Of a stretch of 64,000 bases of DNA, positions 18,139-25,944 are shown in pieces. How positions within the stretch are numbered: position 1 is the first letter of the stretch; every line of letters starts with the position of its first letter. This DNA comes from Pseudolysinimonas sp051954455 (GTDB lineage: Bacteria > Actinomycetota > Actinomycetes > Actinomycetales > Microbacteriaceae): NCBI RefSeq assembly GCF_051954455.1, contig NZ_JBQCHS010000020.1:62001-126000 (forward strand). Reading direction: 5' to 3'. The notes under the pieces are model-generated. The model did not search any database and was not told the origin of the DNA. It saw only the letters and a list, made by a program, of their open reading frames with translations. The translations under genes and the position numbers were made by a program.

Positions 18139-18420
18139 ATGGCCAGGACCGTCGCGATCACGAACCTGCCGCCGTCGCCCGACCACGAGCGCCACGTGCG
18201 GATGGTCAAGTACGCGATCGCCCAGGTGATCCGGCTCGTCTGCATCATCCTGCTCGTCCCCGTGCCGGGCTGGTGGAAGATCCTCCCCGCCATCGGCGCG
18301 ATCTTCCTCCCCTACTTCGCGGTGGTCGTGGCCAACAACGTCCGGGCCCGGCCTGTCGGCCCGGTGGAGCGCCCGGGAGCGCTCGTGCGCCAGGGCGGGG
18401 ACCGTCAGGACGCCGCGTGA
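18139..18420 (+). CDS. DUF3099 small membrane protein
   Basis: A 93-residue protein with two hydrophobic segments: VKYAIAQVIRLVCIILLVPV, then a WWKILPAIGAIFLPYFAVVVANN segment. This matches the DUF3099 family of actinobacteria, whose function is unknown. It heads a coupled three-gene operon: its TGA overlaps the next GTG, and that gene's TGA overlaps the ATG of the SURF1 gene. Placement next to SURF1 suggests a membrane or respiratory role, which is inference only. Confidence 0.8.
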   Translation: MARTVAITNLPPSPDHERHVRMVKYAIAQVIRLVCIILLVPVPGWWKILPAIGAIFLPYFAVVVANNVRARPVGPVERPGALVRQGGDRQDAA

Positions 18421-18647
18421 TCGGCGGCGAGGCCGCCGTCCAGTGCTCCGCGGCGGGATGCCGGGAGCGGGCCGCCTGGCGCGTGAACTGGCGCAACCCC
18501 CGGCTGCACACCCCCGACCGCGTCAAGGTGTGGCTCGCGTGCGACGCCCATCGCGACCACCTCGAGGGCTATCTCGGCTCGCGCGGCTTCCCCGTCGTCG
18601 TGACACCGGCCGACGTGGTCGCCGACGTCGTGCCCGACCCGGCATGA
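18417..18647 (+). CDS. small Cys/His protein, unknown function
   Basis: A 76-residue protein not seen as a named family. It has a possible zinc-binding set: Cys10, Cys15, Cys42 and His45 (VQCSAAGCRERAAW and WLACDAHRDHLEGYL). It starts with GTG overlapping the DUF3099 stop (GTGA) and its own stop overlaps the SURF1 ATG, which supports it as a real gene despite its size. Similar small proteins sit before SURF1 in related actinobacteria; some are labelled acetone carboxylase without evidence. Confidence 0.7.
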   Translation: MIGGEAAVQCSAAGCRERAAWRVNWRNPRLHTPDRVKVWLACDAHRDHLEGYLGSRGFPVVVTPADVVADVVPDPA

Positions 18648-19501
18648 GCGCCGCAGCGACGGGCGACCGCAGCGCCGAGGCGGAGGTGCCGCAGGGCATC
18701 CGGCGCTGGGGCGGGTACATCGCCCTGGTCATCGTCTTCGCGATCGCGTGCGGCTTCCTCTCCTGGTGGCAGTGGTCGCGCAACGCCGAGCGCATCGCCG
18801 AGAACCACCTCATCGCCATCAACTGGGACCGCCCGGCCGCGCCGCTCGGAGAGCTGCTCCCGGCTCGCGACTCCTGGCGGCACGACCTCGAGTGGCGCGA
18901 GGTCGTCATGACCGGCACCTACCTCGTCGACGAGCAGCTGCTGGTGCGCAACCGGGTGCGCAACTCGAACCCGGGATTCGAGGTCCTCGTGCCGCTCCGG
19001 CTCGCCGACGGCCGCATCTTCGTCGTCGATCGGGGCTGGCTCCCGATCCCGCCGGATGCGAACCTCCCGACCGCCCCCGCTCCTCCGCGCGGCGAGGTCA
19101 CCGTGGTCGCCCGGCTGCAGCAGGGCGAGCCCGACCTCCCCGGCCGCACGTCGCCCCGCGGGCAGATCGCCTCCATCGACCTCGGAACGATCGACCGGCA
19201 GGTGGGCGGCGATGCCTACACGGGCGCCTACGGCACGATGACCTCCGAGGATCCGGCCACCGCGACCCGGCCGATCATCGAGCCGAAGCCGGTCGCCGAT
19301 CCCGGGCCGTTCCTCTCCTACGCGATCCAGTGGATCGTGTTCGGGATCCTCGCGTTCGTGGGTCTGTTCTGGGCGTACCGGCGCGAGAAGCGGCTGAGCG
19401 GGATGACGCGGGAGCAGCGCGAGACGCTCGAGCGGGGCGCCCGGCGCTCGAGCGACGCCGACTACGAGGACGCGGTCCTCGACGCGGAGCGGGTCGAGTA
19501 G
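18644..19501 (+). CDS. SURF1-family cytochrome oxidase biogenesis protein
   Basis: Membrane protein of 285 aa with the SURF1 layout: one N-terminal segment (YIALVIVFAIACGFLSWWQW), a large extracytoplasmic domain with GTYLVDEQLLVRNRVRNSNPGFEVLVPLRL and VDRGWLP, and a C-terminal segment (FLSYAIQWIVFGILAFVGLFW). SURF1 proteins help heme A delivery and assembly of aa3-type oxidase, consistent with ctaA/ctaB elsewhere in the window. The last codons and the TAG lie inside a repeated palindromic element (19492-19526). Confidence 0.9.
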   Translation: MSAAATGDRSAEAEVPQGIRRWGGYIALVIVFAIACGFLSWWQWSRNAERIAENHLIAINWDRPAAPLGELLPARDSWRHDLEWREVVMTGTYLVDEQLLVRNRVRNSNPGFEVLVPLRLADGRIFVVDRGWLPIPPDANLPTAPAPPRGEVTVVARLQQGEPDLPGRTSPRGQIASIDLGTIDRQVGGDAYTGAYGTMTSEDPATATRPIIEPKPVADPGPFLSYAIQWIVFGILAFVGLFWAYRREKRLSGMTREQRETLERGARRSSDADYEDAVLDAERVE

Positions 19502-19575
19502 GCCGCGGAGCGGCCGTATCGAGACCGCGGACGTCTCGGGGAGGTCTCGATACGCCGCTGCGCGGCTACTCGACC
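19492..19575. repeat. inverted pair of REP-like palindromic elements
   Basis: Copy A (19492-19526, minus orientation) and copy B (19543-19575, plus) both read GGTCTCGATACG...CTACTCGACC with a GC hairpin in the middle. Together they form a long stem (about 19502-19526 with 19543-19566, one mismatch and one bulge). Elements of this type are, from memory, frequent in Microbacteriaceae. It lies between two converging genes and can end transcription from both sides. Confidence 0.8.
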
Positions 19576-19581
19576 TGCGGT

Positions 19582-21180
19582 CTAGCTGACGGAGATCAGA
19601 TCCAGGTAGTCCGGGTTCCAGTGGTCCTCGGTGCCCTCGGGCATGATGAGCACCCGCTCCGGGTTCAGCGCCTCGACCGCGCCCTCGTCGTGCGACACGA
19701 GCACGACCGCGCCGGTGTATCCGGCCAATGCGCCGAGGATCTCCTCGCGGGACGCGGGATCGAGGTTGTTGGTCGGCTCGTCGAGCAGCAGGACGTTCGC
19801 GCCCGACACGACGATCATCGCCAGCGCGAGCCGGGTCTTCTCGCCGCCGGAGAGCACGCCGGCCGGCTTGTGGCCGTCGTCGCCCGTGAACAGGAACGAC
19901 CCGAGGACCTTGCGGGCCTCCGTCTCGGTGAGGTTCGGCGAGGAGCTCATCATGTTCTGGATCACCGAGCGGTTCACATCGATCGTCTCGTGCTCCTGCG
20001 CGTAGTAGCCGATGCGCAGCCCGTGCCCCGCCTCGATCACGCCGGTGTCGGGCCGGTCGACGCCCGCGAGGATCCGCAGCAGCGTCGTCTTGCCGGCTCC
20101 GTTGAGCCCGAGCACGACGACCTTCGACCCGCGGTCGATGGCGAGGTCCACCGCCGTGAAGATCTCGAGCGAGCCGTACGACTTCGAGAGGTTGTCGGCG
20201 GCGAGCGGCGTGCGGCCGCAGGCGACCGGCTCCGGGAAGCGGAGCTTCGCGACCCGGTCGACGGCGCGCACCTCCTCGAGCCCCGCGAGCAGCTTCTCCG
20301 CCCGCGCCACCATCTGGTGGGCGGCCGCCGCCTTCGTGGCCTTGGCTCCGAACCGCGCCGCCTGGAGCTGCAGGGCGGTCGCCTTCTTCTCGGCGTTGGC
20401 GCGCTCCTTCTTGCGGCGCTCCTCGTCGGCCTCGCGCTGACGAAGGTAGTGCTTCCACCCCATGTTGTAGACGTCCATGACCTGGCGGTTGGCGTCGAGG
20501 TAGAAGACCTTGTTGACGACCTCCTCGACGAGGTCGACGTCGTGGCTGATCACGATCACGCCGCCCTGATAGCCCTTGAGGAACTCGCGCAGCCAGATGA
20601 TCGAGTCGGCGTCGAGGTGGTTGGTCGGCTCGTCGAGGATCATGGTGTCGGCGTCCGAGAACAGGATGCGCGCGAGTTCGATGCGACGACGCTGGCCACC
20701 GGAGAGGGTCTTGAGCGGCTGATCGAGGATGCGGTCCGGCAGCGCGAGGTTCGACGCGATGACCGCCGCCTCCGCCTCGGCCGCGTAGCCGCCGAGCGCC
20801 GCGAACCGGTCCTGCAGGTCGCCGTAGCGCCGCATGGCGCGGGCGCTCGCCGTCTCGTCGGCGGAGGCCATCTCGAGCGTGGCGCGCTCCATCTCGAGCA
20901 TGATCGTGCCGAGCCCGCGGGCGTCGAGGATGCGGGTGCGGGCCAGCATCTCCGGGTCGCCGGAGCGCGGGTCCTGCGGCAGGTAGCCGATCTCGCCCGA
21001 GCGGTCGATGCGGCCGCCGGTCGGCTGCGCCTCCCCCGCGAGTGACTTCGTGAGCGTGGTCTTGCCGGCGCCGTTGCGGCCGACGAGCCCCACCTTGTCG
21101 CCCTTGTCGACGCGGAAGTTCACGCCCTCCATGAGCAGGCGTGCGCCGACCCGGATCTCGAGGTCGTGCACGGCGAGCAC
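19582..21180 (-). CDS. ABC-F family ATPase (ribosome-associated type)
   Basis: Two ABC domains in one 532-residue chain with no membrane part. Domain 1: GRNGAGKTT, LSGGQRRR, MILDEPTNHLD. A charged linker (about 240-300, rich in Lys/Arg/Glu) follows. Domain 2: GLNGAGKTT, LSGGEKTR, LLLDEPTNNLD. ABC-F proteins act in the ribosomal E site to relieve stalling or to give antibiotic protection; sequence alone does not say which. No leader peptide or attenuator was seen. Divergent from bioY. Confidence 0.9.
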   Translation of the reverse strand: MLAVHDLEIRVGARLLMEGVNFRVDKGDKVGLVGRNGAGKTTLTKSLAGEAQPTGGRIDRSGEIGYLPQDPRSGDPEMLARTRILDARGLGTIMLEMERATLEMASADETASARAMRRYGDLQDRFAALGGYAAEAEAAVIASNLALPDRILDQPLKTLSGGQRRRIELARILFSDADTMILDEPTNHLDADSIIWLREFLKGYQGGVIVISHDVDLVEEVVNKVFYLDANRQVMDVYNMGWKHYLRQREADEERRKKERANAEKKATALQLQAARFGAKATKAAAAHQMVARAEKLLAGLEEVRAVDRVAKLRFPEPVACGRTPLAADNLSKSYGSLEIFTAVDLAIDRGSKVVVLGLNGAGKTTLLRILAGVDRPDTGVIEAGHGLRIGYYAQEHETIDVNRSVIQNMMSSSPNLTETEARKVLGSFLFTGDDGHKPAGVLSGGEKTRLALAMIVVSGANVLLLDEPTNNLDPASREEILGALAGYTGAVVLVSHDEGAVEALNPERVLIMPEGTEDHWNPDYLDLISVS

Positions 21181-21236
21181 AGAGGGACTCCGATTCTTTG
21201 GTGGGGAGGGTGACGGGCCGACGGTGCCCAGCCCGC

Positions 21237-21242
21237 TAGCCT
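21237..21242 (+). promoter_or_regulatory. -10 box (TAGCCT), leaderless
   Basis: TAGCCT, 6 nt, then ATG 21249 of bioY. Confidence 0.55.
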
Positions 21243-21248
21243 ACCGAC

Positions 21249-21854
21249 ATGACCATCGCCGTGCCCGCTCGTCGCCTCGTCCTCGCCGACCGTGTGCTTC
21301 CGCGCAGCCTCGCCGGCAGCGCGATCCTGGTGATCGCCGGGACCGCATTGGTCTCGGTGCTCGCCCAGGTCGCGATCCCGCTGTGGCCGGTCCCGATCAC
21401 GGGGCAGACCTTCGCTGTGCTGCTGGTCGGAGCGGTGCTCGGCCCGGTGCGCGGTGCCATCTCCATGGCGCTGTACCTGGTGCTCGGAGCGCTCGGCCTC
21501 CCGATCTTCACCGGCGGTGCGCACGGCGACCTCGTCGCGCTTCCCTCCGGGGGCTACATCGTCGGCTTCATCGTCGCCGCCGCGCTCGTCGGATTCCTGG
21601 CCCGTCGCCGCTGGGACCGTCGCTGGTACGGCACCGTCGTCGCCTTCCTCGCCGGCTCGGCCGTCATGTACGCGTTCGGCCTGCCGTGGCTCTTCGCCTC
21701 GATGGTGTCGCTGCACCAGCCGGACGCCCTCGGATTCACGATCCAGCACGGGCTCCTCGTCTTCCTGATCGGCGACGCGATCAAGGCGGCGGTCGCCGGC
21801 GTGCTGCTGCCGCTCGCCTGGAAGGCCGCGGGTCGTCTCGACACCCGGAGCTGA
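21249..21854 (+). CDS. bioY: biotin transporter BioY (ECF S component)
   Basis: Membrane protein of 201 aa with about six transmembrane segments. It carries the BioY signature region IPLWPVPITGQTFAVLLVGAVLGPVRGA and GLPIFTGGAHG. BioY binds biotin and works alone or with an ECF energising module (BioM/BioN); no bioM or bioN is adjacent here, so it may be solitary or share a module encoded elsewhere. Leaderless start at ATG 21249. Divergent from the ABC-F gene. Confidence 0.93.
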   Translation: MTIAVPARRLVLADRVLPRSLAGSAILVIAGTALVSVLAQVAIPLWPVPITGQTFAVLLVGAVLGPVRGAISMALYLVLGALGLPIFTGGAHGDLVALPSGGYIVGFIVAAALVGFLARRRWDRRWYGTVVAFLAGSAVMYAFGLPWLFASMVSLHQPDALGFTIQHGLLVFLIGDAIKAAVAGVLLPLAWKAAGRLDTRS

Positions 21855-21938
21855 GTCCTCGTCCGACCCGAACGGGGGCGCGACTCCCCGGGCACCCGTC
21901 CCTAGACTTCTCGAGCGACCGTCGAGAGGGGCGATGAG

Positions 21939-22916
21939 GTGAGCGGGACGTCCACCACGGGACGACGCGTGGGCGTCGGCATCGTGATCGCCGTGCTCTC
22001 CCTCGTCCTCGCCGGGCTCGCGGGCGTCGCGGTCTACTCCGCGGTCGCGCCGCGGCCCGCCACGGCGAATCCGCTCGACGGTGCGACGCTGTGGTCCAAC
22101 CCCGACTCGAGCGCCGCGAAGGCCGCCGCCGACGATCCCCAGTTCCGACCGATCGCCGACGAGCCCGCCGCCACCTGGCTGACGCCCGAGCAGCACGACG
22201 CGAGCGAGATCGGCGGCTACGTCCGCGGCCTCGTCGACGAGGCGCGCCGTTCCGGGGCGTGGCCCGTGCTCGTGGTCTACGGCGTGCCGCAGCGCGACTG
22301 CCAGGCGCAGGATTCGTCCGGCGGCTCGGCCGACGACGCCGACTACCGCGCCTGGGTCGGAGCGATCGCCAGGTCGCTCACCGCCCAGACCATCGTGATC
22401 CTGGAGCCCGACGCGCTCGCGCTGAGCACCCAATGCGACAACCGCCAGCAGCGGGTCGCCGAGCTGCGTTCGGCGGTGGGGCTCCTCGCGCGTTCCGGCG
22501 CGACGATCTACCTCGACGCCGGCCACTCCGGGTGGGTCGCCCCCGGCGACATGGCCCAGCTGCTGCGGGATGCGGGCGTCGGCCAGGTGCGGGGTTTTGC
22601 GAGCAACGTCTCCAACTTCGAGACGACCGACGACGAGCGCACCTACGACGACGCCGTCAGCTCCGATCTCGGCGGCGCGCACTACGTCATCGACACGTCG
22701 CGCAACGGCAACGGCCCGACCAGCGATCAGGCGTGGTGCAACCCGCCGGGCCGCGGGCTGGGCGACCGCCCGCGCGTCGTCGAGGACGGCACCCGTCTGG
22801 ATGCGACGCTGTGGATCAAGAACCCCGGCGAGAGCGACGGCAGCTGCAACGGCGGCCCGCCCGCAGGACAGTGGTGGCCCGAGGGCGCGAAGGCGCTCAT
22901 CGCAGGAGGGAAGTGA
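21939..22916 (+). CDS. glycoside hydrolase family 6 (beta-1,4-glucanase), membrane-anchored
   Basis: A 325-residue exported GH6 enzyme without a carbohydrate-binding module. Residues 10-36 form a signal/anchor segment. Catalytic landmarks: YGVPQRDC (Asp120), ILEPDAL with general acid Asp158, DTSRNGNG (252-259), and WIKNPGESDG with Asp300. Cys121/Cys166 and Cys267/Cys303 match the two GH6 disulfides. GH6 enzymes cut beta-1,4-glucan. Here it is next to a response regulator and near a processive GT2 gene, which suggests trimming of a self-made glucan rather than plant cellulose use. GTG start with a purine-rich site. Confidence 0.9.
   Translation: MSGTSTTGRRVGVGIVIAVLSLVLAGLAGVAVYSAVAPRPATANPLDGATLWSNPDSSAAKAAADDPQFRPIADEPAATWLTPEQHDASEIGGYVRGLVDEARRSGAWPVLVVYGVPQRDCQAQDSSGGSADDADYRAWVGAIARSLTAQTIVILEPDALALSTQCDNRQQRVAELRSAVGLLARSGATIYLDAGHSGWVAPGDMAQLLRDAGVGQVRGFASNVSNFETTDDERTYDDAVSSDLGGAHYVIDTSRNGNGPTSDQAWCNPPGRGLGDRPRVVEDGTRLDATLWIKNPGESDGSCNGGPPAGQWWPEGAKALIAGGK
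22902..22909 (+). promoter_or_regulatory. strong ribosome binding site of the response regulator
   Basis: CAGGAGGG lies 8 nt before ATG 22918, inside the last codons of the GH6 gene, fixing the regulator start. Confidence 0.7.
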
Positions 22917-22917
22917 C

Positions 22918-23805
22918 ATGGCCGAGCGCGAGACCCGACGTGTCGCCGTGGTGATCGAGGACGACGACGACATCCGCAATCTGCTGGAGACCGTCCTGAC
23001 GCAGGGCGGCTTCGAGGTCGTGGCCCGATCGAACGGGCTCGACGGCATCGAGGCGGTGCGCACGTTCGAGCCCACGGTCACGACGCTCGATGTCAACATG
23101 CCGGGCATCGACGGCTTCGAGACCGCCAAGCGCATCCGCGCGTTCAGCTCGACCTACATCGTGATGCTGACGGCGCTCGACGAGGAGATCGACACCCTCC
23201 AGGGGCTCGACGCCGGCGCCGACGACTACATCACCAAGCCGTTCCGACCGCGGGAGCTGCGCGCACGAATCGAGGCGATGCTGCGGCGTCCGCGCTCGTT
23301 CGGGGCGCCCGTCGACGCGGCCCCGGTGGCGGCCTCCCCCGCGCTCGGCACGGTGGCGCAGGCGCCCAGCGAGCCGGTCCAGCCGGGTACACCGCTCGCC
23401 ACGGAGGCCGAGCCGCTCGCCGCAGCGACCTCGACGAACGAGCCGGCGCCGACCTCGATCGGCAACCCCGCCGAGGGCTGGCACGAGCACAACGGCCTTC
23501 TGCTCAACCTGCCGATGCGCGTCGTCCGGGCGGACGATCAGGAGATCGCCCTGACCCGCTCCGAGTTCGATCTCCTCGCGGCCCTCATGCAGTCGGGGCG
23601 TCGCGTCCGCACCAAGGCCGACCTCGCGCTGCTGCTCCGCGGGGAGAGCTACGTCACCAGCCACTTCGTGAGCGAGGCCGACAAGCGCGGCATCGAGGTC
23701 CACATGGGCAACCTCCGCAAGAAGATCGGCGAGAGCTCGAGCACCCCGCGCTGGATCGAGACGGTCCGCGGCGTCGGCTACCGGCTCACCGCCGCCGACG
23801 ACTGA
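22918..23805 (+). CDS. OmpR-family response regulator
   Basis: Two-component regulator of 295 aa. Receiver domain 7-122: acidic cluster IEDDDD (13-18), phospho-acceptor Asp58 in TTLDVNMPG, and Lys107 in YITKPF. The winged-helix DNA-binding domain spans about 191-295 with the RSEFDLLAAL helix, VHMGNLRKKIG recognition region and RGVGYRL wing. The linker (about 124-190) is unusually long, Ala/Pro-rich and disordered-looking; typical OmpR linkers are 5-20 residues. Starts 2 bases after the GH6 stop, so it is co-transcribed with it. Likely partner: the histidine kinase at 27733-29430. Confidence 0.92.
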   Translation: MAERETRRVAVVIEDDDDIRNLLETVLTQGGFEVVARSNGLDGIEAVRTFEPTVTTLDVNMPGIDGFETAKRIRAFSSTYIVMLTALDEEIDTLQGLDAGADDYITKPFRPRELRARIEAMLRRPRSFGAPVDAAPVAASPALGTVAQAPSEPVQPGTPLATEAEPLAAATSTNEPAPTSIGNPAEGWHEHNGLLLNLPMRVVRADDQEIALTRSEFDLLAALMQSGRRVRTKADLALLLRGESYVTSHFVSEADKRGIEVHMGNLRKKIGESSSTPRWIETVRGVGYRLTAADD

Positions 23806-23829
23806 CACTGCCGGCGCCGGCACGCAGAG

Positions 23830-23866
23830 GGCCCGGACGATCCTCGGGGGATGGATCGTCCGGGCC
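23830..23866. terminator. hairpin terminator between converging genes
   Basis: Perfect 14-bp stem, 23830-23843 with 23853-23866, 9-nt loop, followed by TTTC on the plus strand. It ends the GH6-regulator unit and probably also the GT2-Hpt unit coming from the other side. The remainder up to 23983 shows nothing recognisable. Confidence 0.85.
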
Positions 23867-23983
23867 TTTCCGTATCGGTTCGGGGTGGGGGTCGCCCCGC
23901 CTGAGCACCGCCGACGACCTCGGGGGCGGTCGTCTCCGCCGTCTAGATTCGACGGGCCGCGTCGCGGCGACGGTTCGGGTTGC

Positions 23984-24352
23984 TCAGACGGCGGCGGCCT
24001 CCAACCGATGCGCCAGGTCGAGCAGCTCGAGACAGCTGGCGGTGCCCAGCTCCACGAACCGTCGGATGGCGGGTGCATCCACCTGGCGGGTCTCGGCGAC
24101 CTGCCGCTGCAGGTCGCTCGCGGCCGAGAACAGCGACCTCGCGCCCAGCATGCCGCTCGCGGTGCGGATGCTGAGGAGCACGGTCGTGACGTCCTCGGGG
24201 TCTTCTCGTTCGACGGCGTCGAGCAGGCGGGCGACCCGCCCCTCCCACGCCGCGACGAAGTCGGTCAGGAAACGCACGCCGGCGGGGACGTCGTCGGCCA
24301 GCTCCCGGAGGAGCCGGGAGACGGTGGTCTCGTCGATGTGCACGTAGGTCAT
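23984..24352 (-). CDS. Hpt-like helical protein lacking the phospho-accepting histidine
   Basis: A 122-residue all-helical protein. The segment LLSIRTASGMLGARSLFSAASDLQRQ (59-84) aligns with the Hpt core AHxLKGSxxxLGA-x-LxxxxxxLE, but the His position is Leu60 and the Lys-Gly that follows is Arg-Thr. It can therefore fold like an Hpt four-helix bundle but cannot accept a phosphate at the usual place. ATG 24352 lies 8 bases after the GT2 stop, so both are on one transcript. The assignment to Hpt is by pattern and is moderate; a simple helical adaptor is the alternative. Confidence 0.6.
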   Translation of the reverse strand: MTYVHIDETTVSRLLRELADDVPAGVRFLTDFVAAWEGRVARLLDAVEREDPEDVTTVLLSIRTASGMLGARSLFSAASDLQRQVAETRQVDAPAIRRFVELGTASCLELLDLAHRLEAAAV

Positions 24353-24360
24353 GGCCCCGA

Positions 24361-25797
24361 TCACACCCGGTAGCCGCGCTGGCGGCGGAAGAGCTGGACG
24401 ACCATGGACAGGGTCTGGATGCCGGTGATCACTCCGAGGATCGGCCAGCCGACCCACAGGATCGACGACTGGATCACGACGGGCAGCAGGAACCAGCCGA
24501 GCACGAGCACCGCCATGACCAGCACCGCGATGATCGCGGGTGCCACGAAGGCGCTCCCGGACCCGCGCTCCGCCTTGGCCTGCGCGGCCCAGTTGTCGAC
24601 CTGCTTGCGGCTGAGGAACTTGCTCCACGCGCGCACGAAGTGGCCGAGGCGGATCCACATGTAGATCTCCGCGGGAGCCAGGAGCACCGCGAACAGGATG
24701 TCCTTCGCGTCGCGCTTCTCCATCGACAGTGCGATGCGGAGGTTCAGCAGCACGGCGACGGCCGGCGGGATCAGCCAGATCGGCGAGAAGACGAAGGCGT
24801 GGATCGACAGCGAGGCGACGAGCAGGAGGATGAAGAGCAGGCGCGTCACGCCGTTGATGAGCATCGACAGGTTCTCGAGCCAGCGCAGGCGCAGGTTCGG
24901 GTGCAGCGGCTGGCCCTTGGTGTCCCCGCGCTGACCGGGCCACATGAGCTCGATCGCGCCGAAGTTCCACTTGACCTGCTGGGCGTCGAGGCCGCGCAGG
25001 GTGGTCATCCCGCCGACGCTCGCGCGGGCGCGGGCGCTGATCTTGGTGAGGTAGCCGGCGCTCTTGATCTGCAGCGAGAGCAGCGAGTCCTCGACCTCGG
25101 AGTCCTTCACCCACGGCGTCGACTGGTGGTTGTCGACCATCGCCTGGTGGAGGGCCTTCATCGAGAAGATGGAGAACTGACCGCCGAGCACCGCCATATT
25201 GCGGCCGCGCAGCATGTTCTGCATGTTGAACGCCGCGAACTGCGCGCGCTGCCCGGCGATGAGGAAGCCCGCCATGCCGCGCATCTGGCTGTCGTCGATG
25301 GTGTAGATCGCCGAGATGCCGCCGATGCGGGTGTCGCTGACGATCTCCTCCTCGAGCCGCTCGACCGCGTCGACCTCGGCGACGGTGTCCCCGTCGACGC
25401 CGAGCAGGAAGTCGCAGCCCTCCACGAGCTCGAAGCCGTAGTTGAGCGCGCCGACCTTCTTGTCGGGGTTCTTGCCGATGTCGTGGATGAAGACCTCGGT
25501 GAACTGCTCCACGCCGGCGTTCACCAGGCGGTGCGGTCCGGCGTAGGCGCTGGCGATCGCGACCGTGTCATCGGTGGTGTTGTTGACGACCACGTGGATG
25601 ACGTCGGGGACGCGGGTCTGACCGAGCAGCGACTCCAGCACCTGGGCGATCGACTCGGCCTCGTTGTAGGCGGGGATGATGCAGCCGATGGTGGCGCGCT
25701 GGGTTCCGAGCGCGGCGACGGAGGCGATGAAGTCGTTGTCGATGACGGGCTCGACGCGCGTCACGTACTCCTTCTCACCCCTGATGGTGTCGGTCAT
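24361..25797 (-). CDS. processive GT2 polysaccharide synthase-like glycosyltransferase
   Basis: Inner-membrane glycosyltransferase of 478 aa, family 2. Catalytic core: IPAYNEAES (41-49), GVDGDT with the DxD at Asp135/Asp137, the acidic VED (Asp237, acceptor base), and QQVKW (273-277), the equivalent of the QxxRW motif of cellulose, hyaluronan and poly-GlcNAc synthases but with Lys for Arg. Four to six membrane segments follow (about 310-345, 365-385, 410-470). No PilZ domain. The sugar is not predictable; the nearby GH6 enzyme points to a beta-1,4-glucan-like product. ATG with a GGGGGA site upstream; followed by the Hpt-like gene. Confidence 0.88.
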   Translation of the reverse strand: MTDTIRGEKEYVTRVEPVIDNDFIASVAALGTQRATIGCIIPAYNEAESIAQVLESLLGQTRVPDVIHVVVNNTTDDTVAIASAYAGPHRLVNAGVEQFTEVFIHDIGKNPDKKVGALNYGFELVEGCDFLLGVDGDTVAEVDAVERLEEEIVSDTRIGGISAIYTIDDSQMRGMAGFLIAGQRAQFAAFNMQNMLRGRNMAVLGGQFSIFSMKALHQAMVDNHQSTPWVKDSEVEDSLLSLQIKSAGYLTKISARARASVGGMTTLRGLDAQQVKWNFGAIELMWPGQRGDTKGQPLHPNLRLRWLENLSMLINGVTRLLFILLLVASLSIHAFVFSPIWLIPPAVAVLLNLRIALSMEKRDAKDILFAVLLAPAEIYMWIRLGHFVRAWSKFLSRKQVDNWAAQAKAERGSGSAFVAPAIIAVLVMAVLVLGWFLLPVVIQSSILWVGWPILGVITGIQTLSMVVQLFRRQRGYRV

Positions 25798-25889
25798 GTC
25801 CTGTCCCCCGTGTCGCGGCTTTCGAGTCCTTCCCGGGCCGCTAGTGTCAGTGTCCAGCAGCGACCTCAGGGACGCGTCCCGCGTCCCGA

Positions 25890-25922
25890 CAAGATCGCCT
25901 CAAGATCTGCTCAAGCCGCTGC
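25890..25922. promoter_or_regulatory. three 11-bp-phased CAAG direct repeats (candidate OmpR-type operator)
   Basis: CAAG occurs at 25890, 25901 and 25912. The first two 11-mers (CAAGATCGCCT, CAAGATCTGCT) agree at 9 of 11 positions. Direct repeats at 11-bp spacing are the usual target of OmpR/PhoB-type dimers. The site is in the 147-bp divergent region between the GT2 gene and the lipoprotein gene. Confidence 0.5.
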
Positions 25923-25944
25923 CGGGCCGACGAGGAGTGACCTG

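Noticed and set aside
21855..21938. Biotin- or other riboswitch near bioY and GH6
   Set aside because: bioY has a leaderless start with no 5' leader, and the 84-bp gap before GH6 shows no conserved structure.
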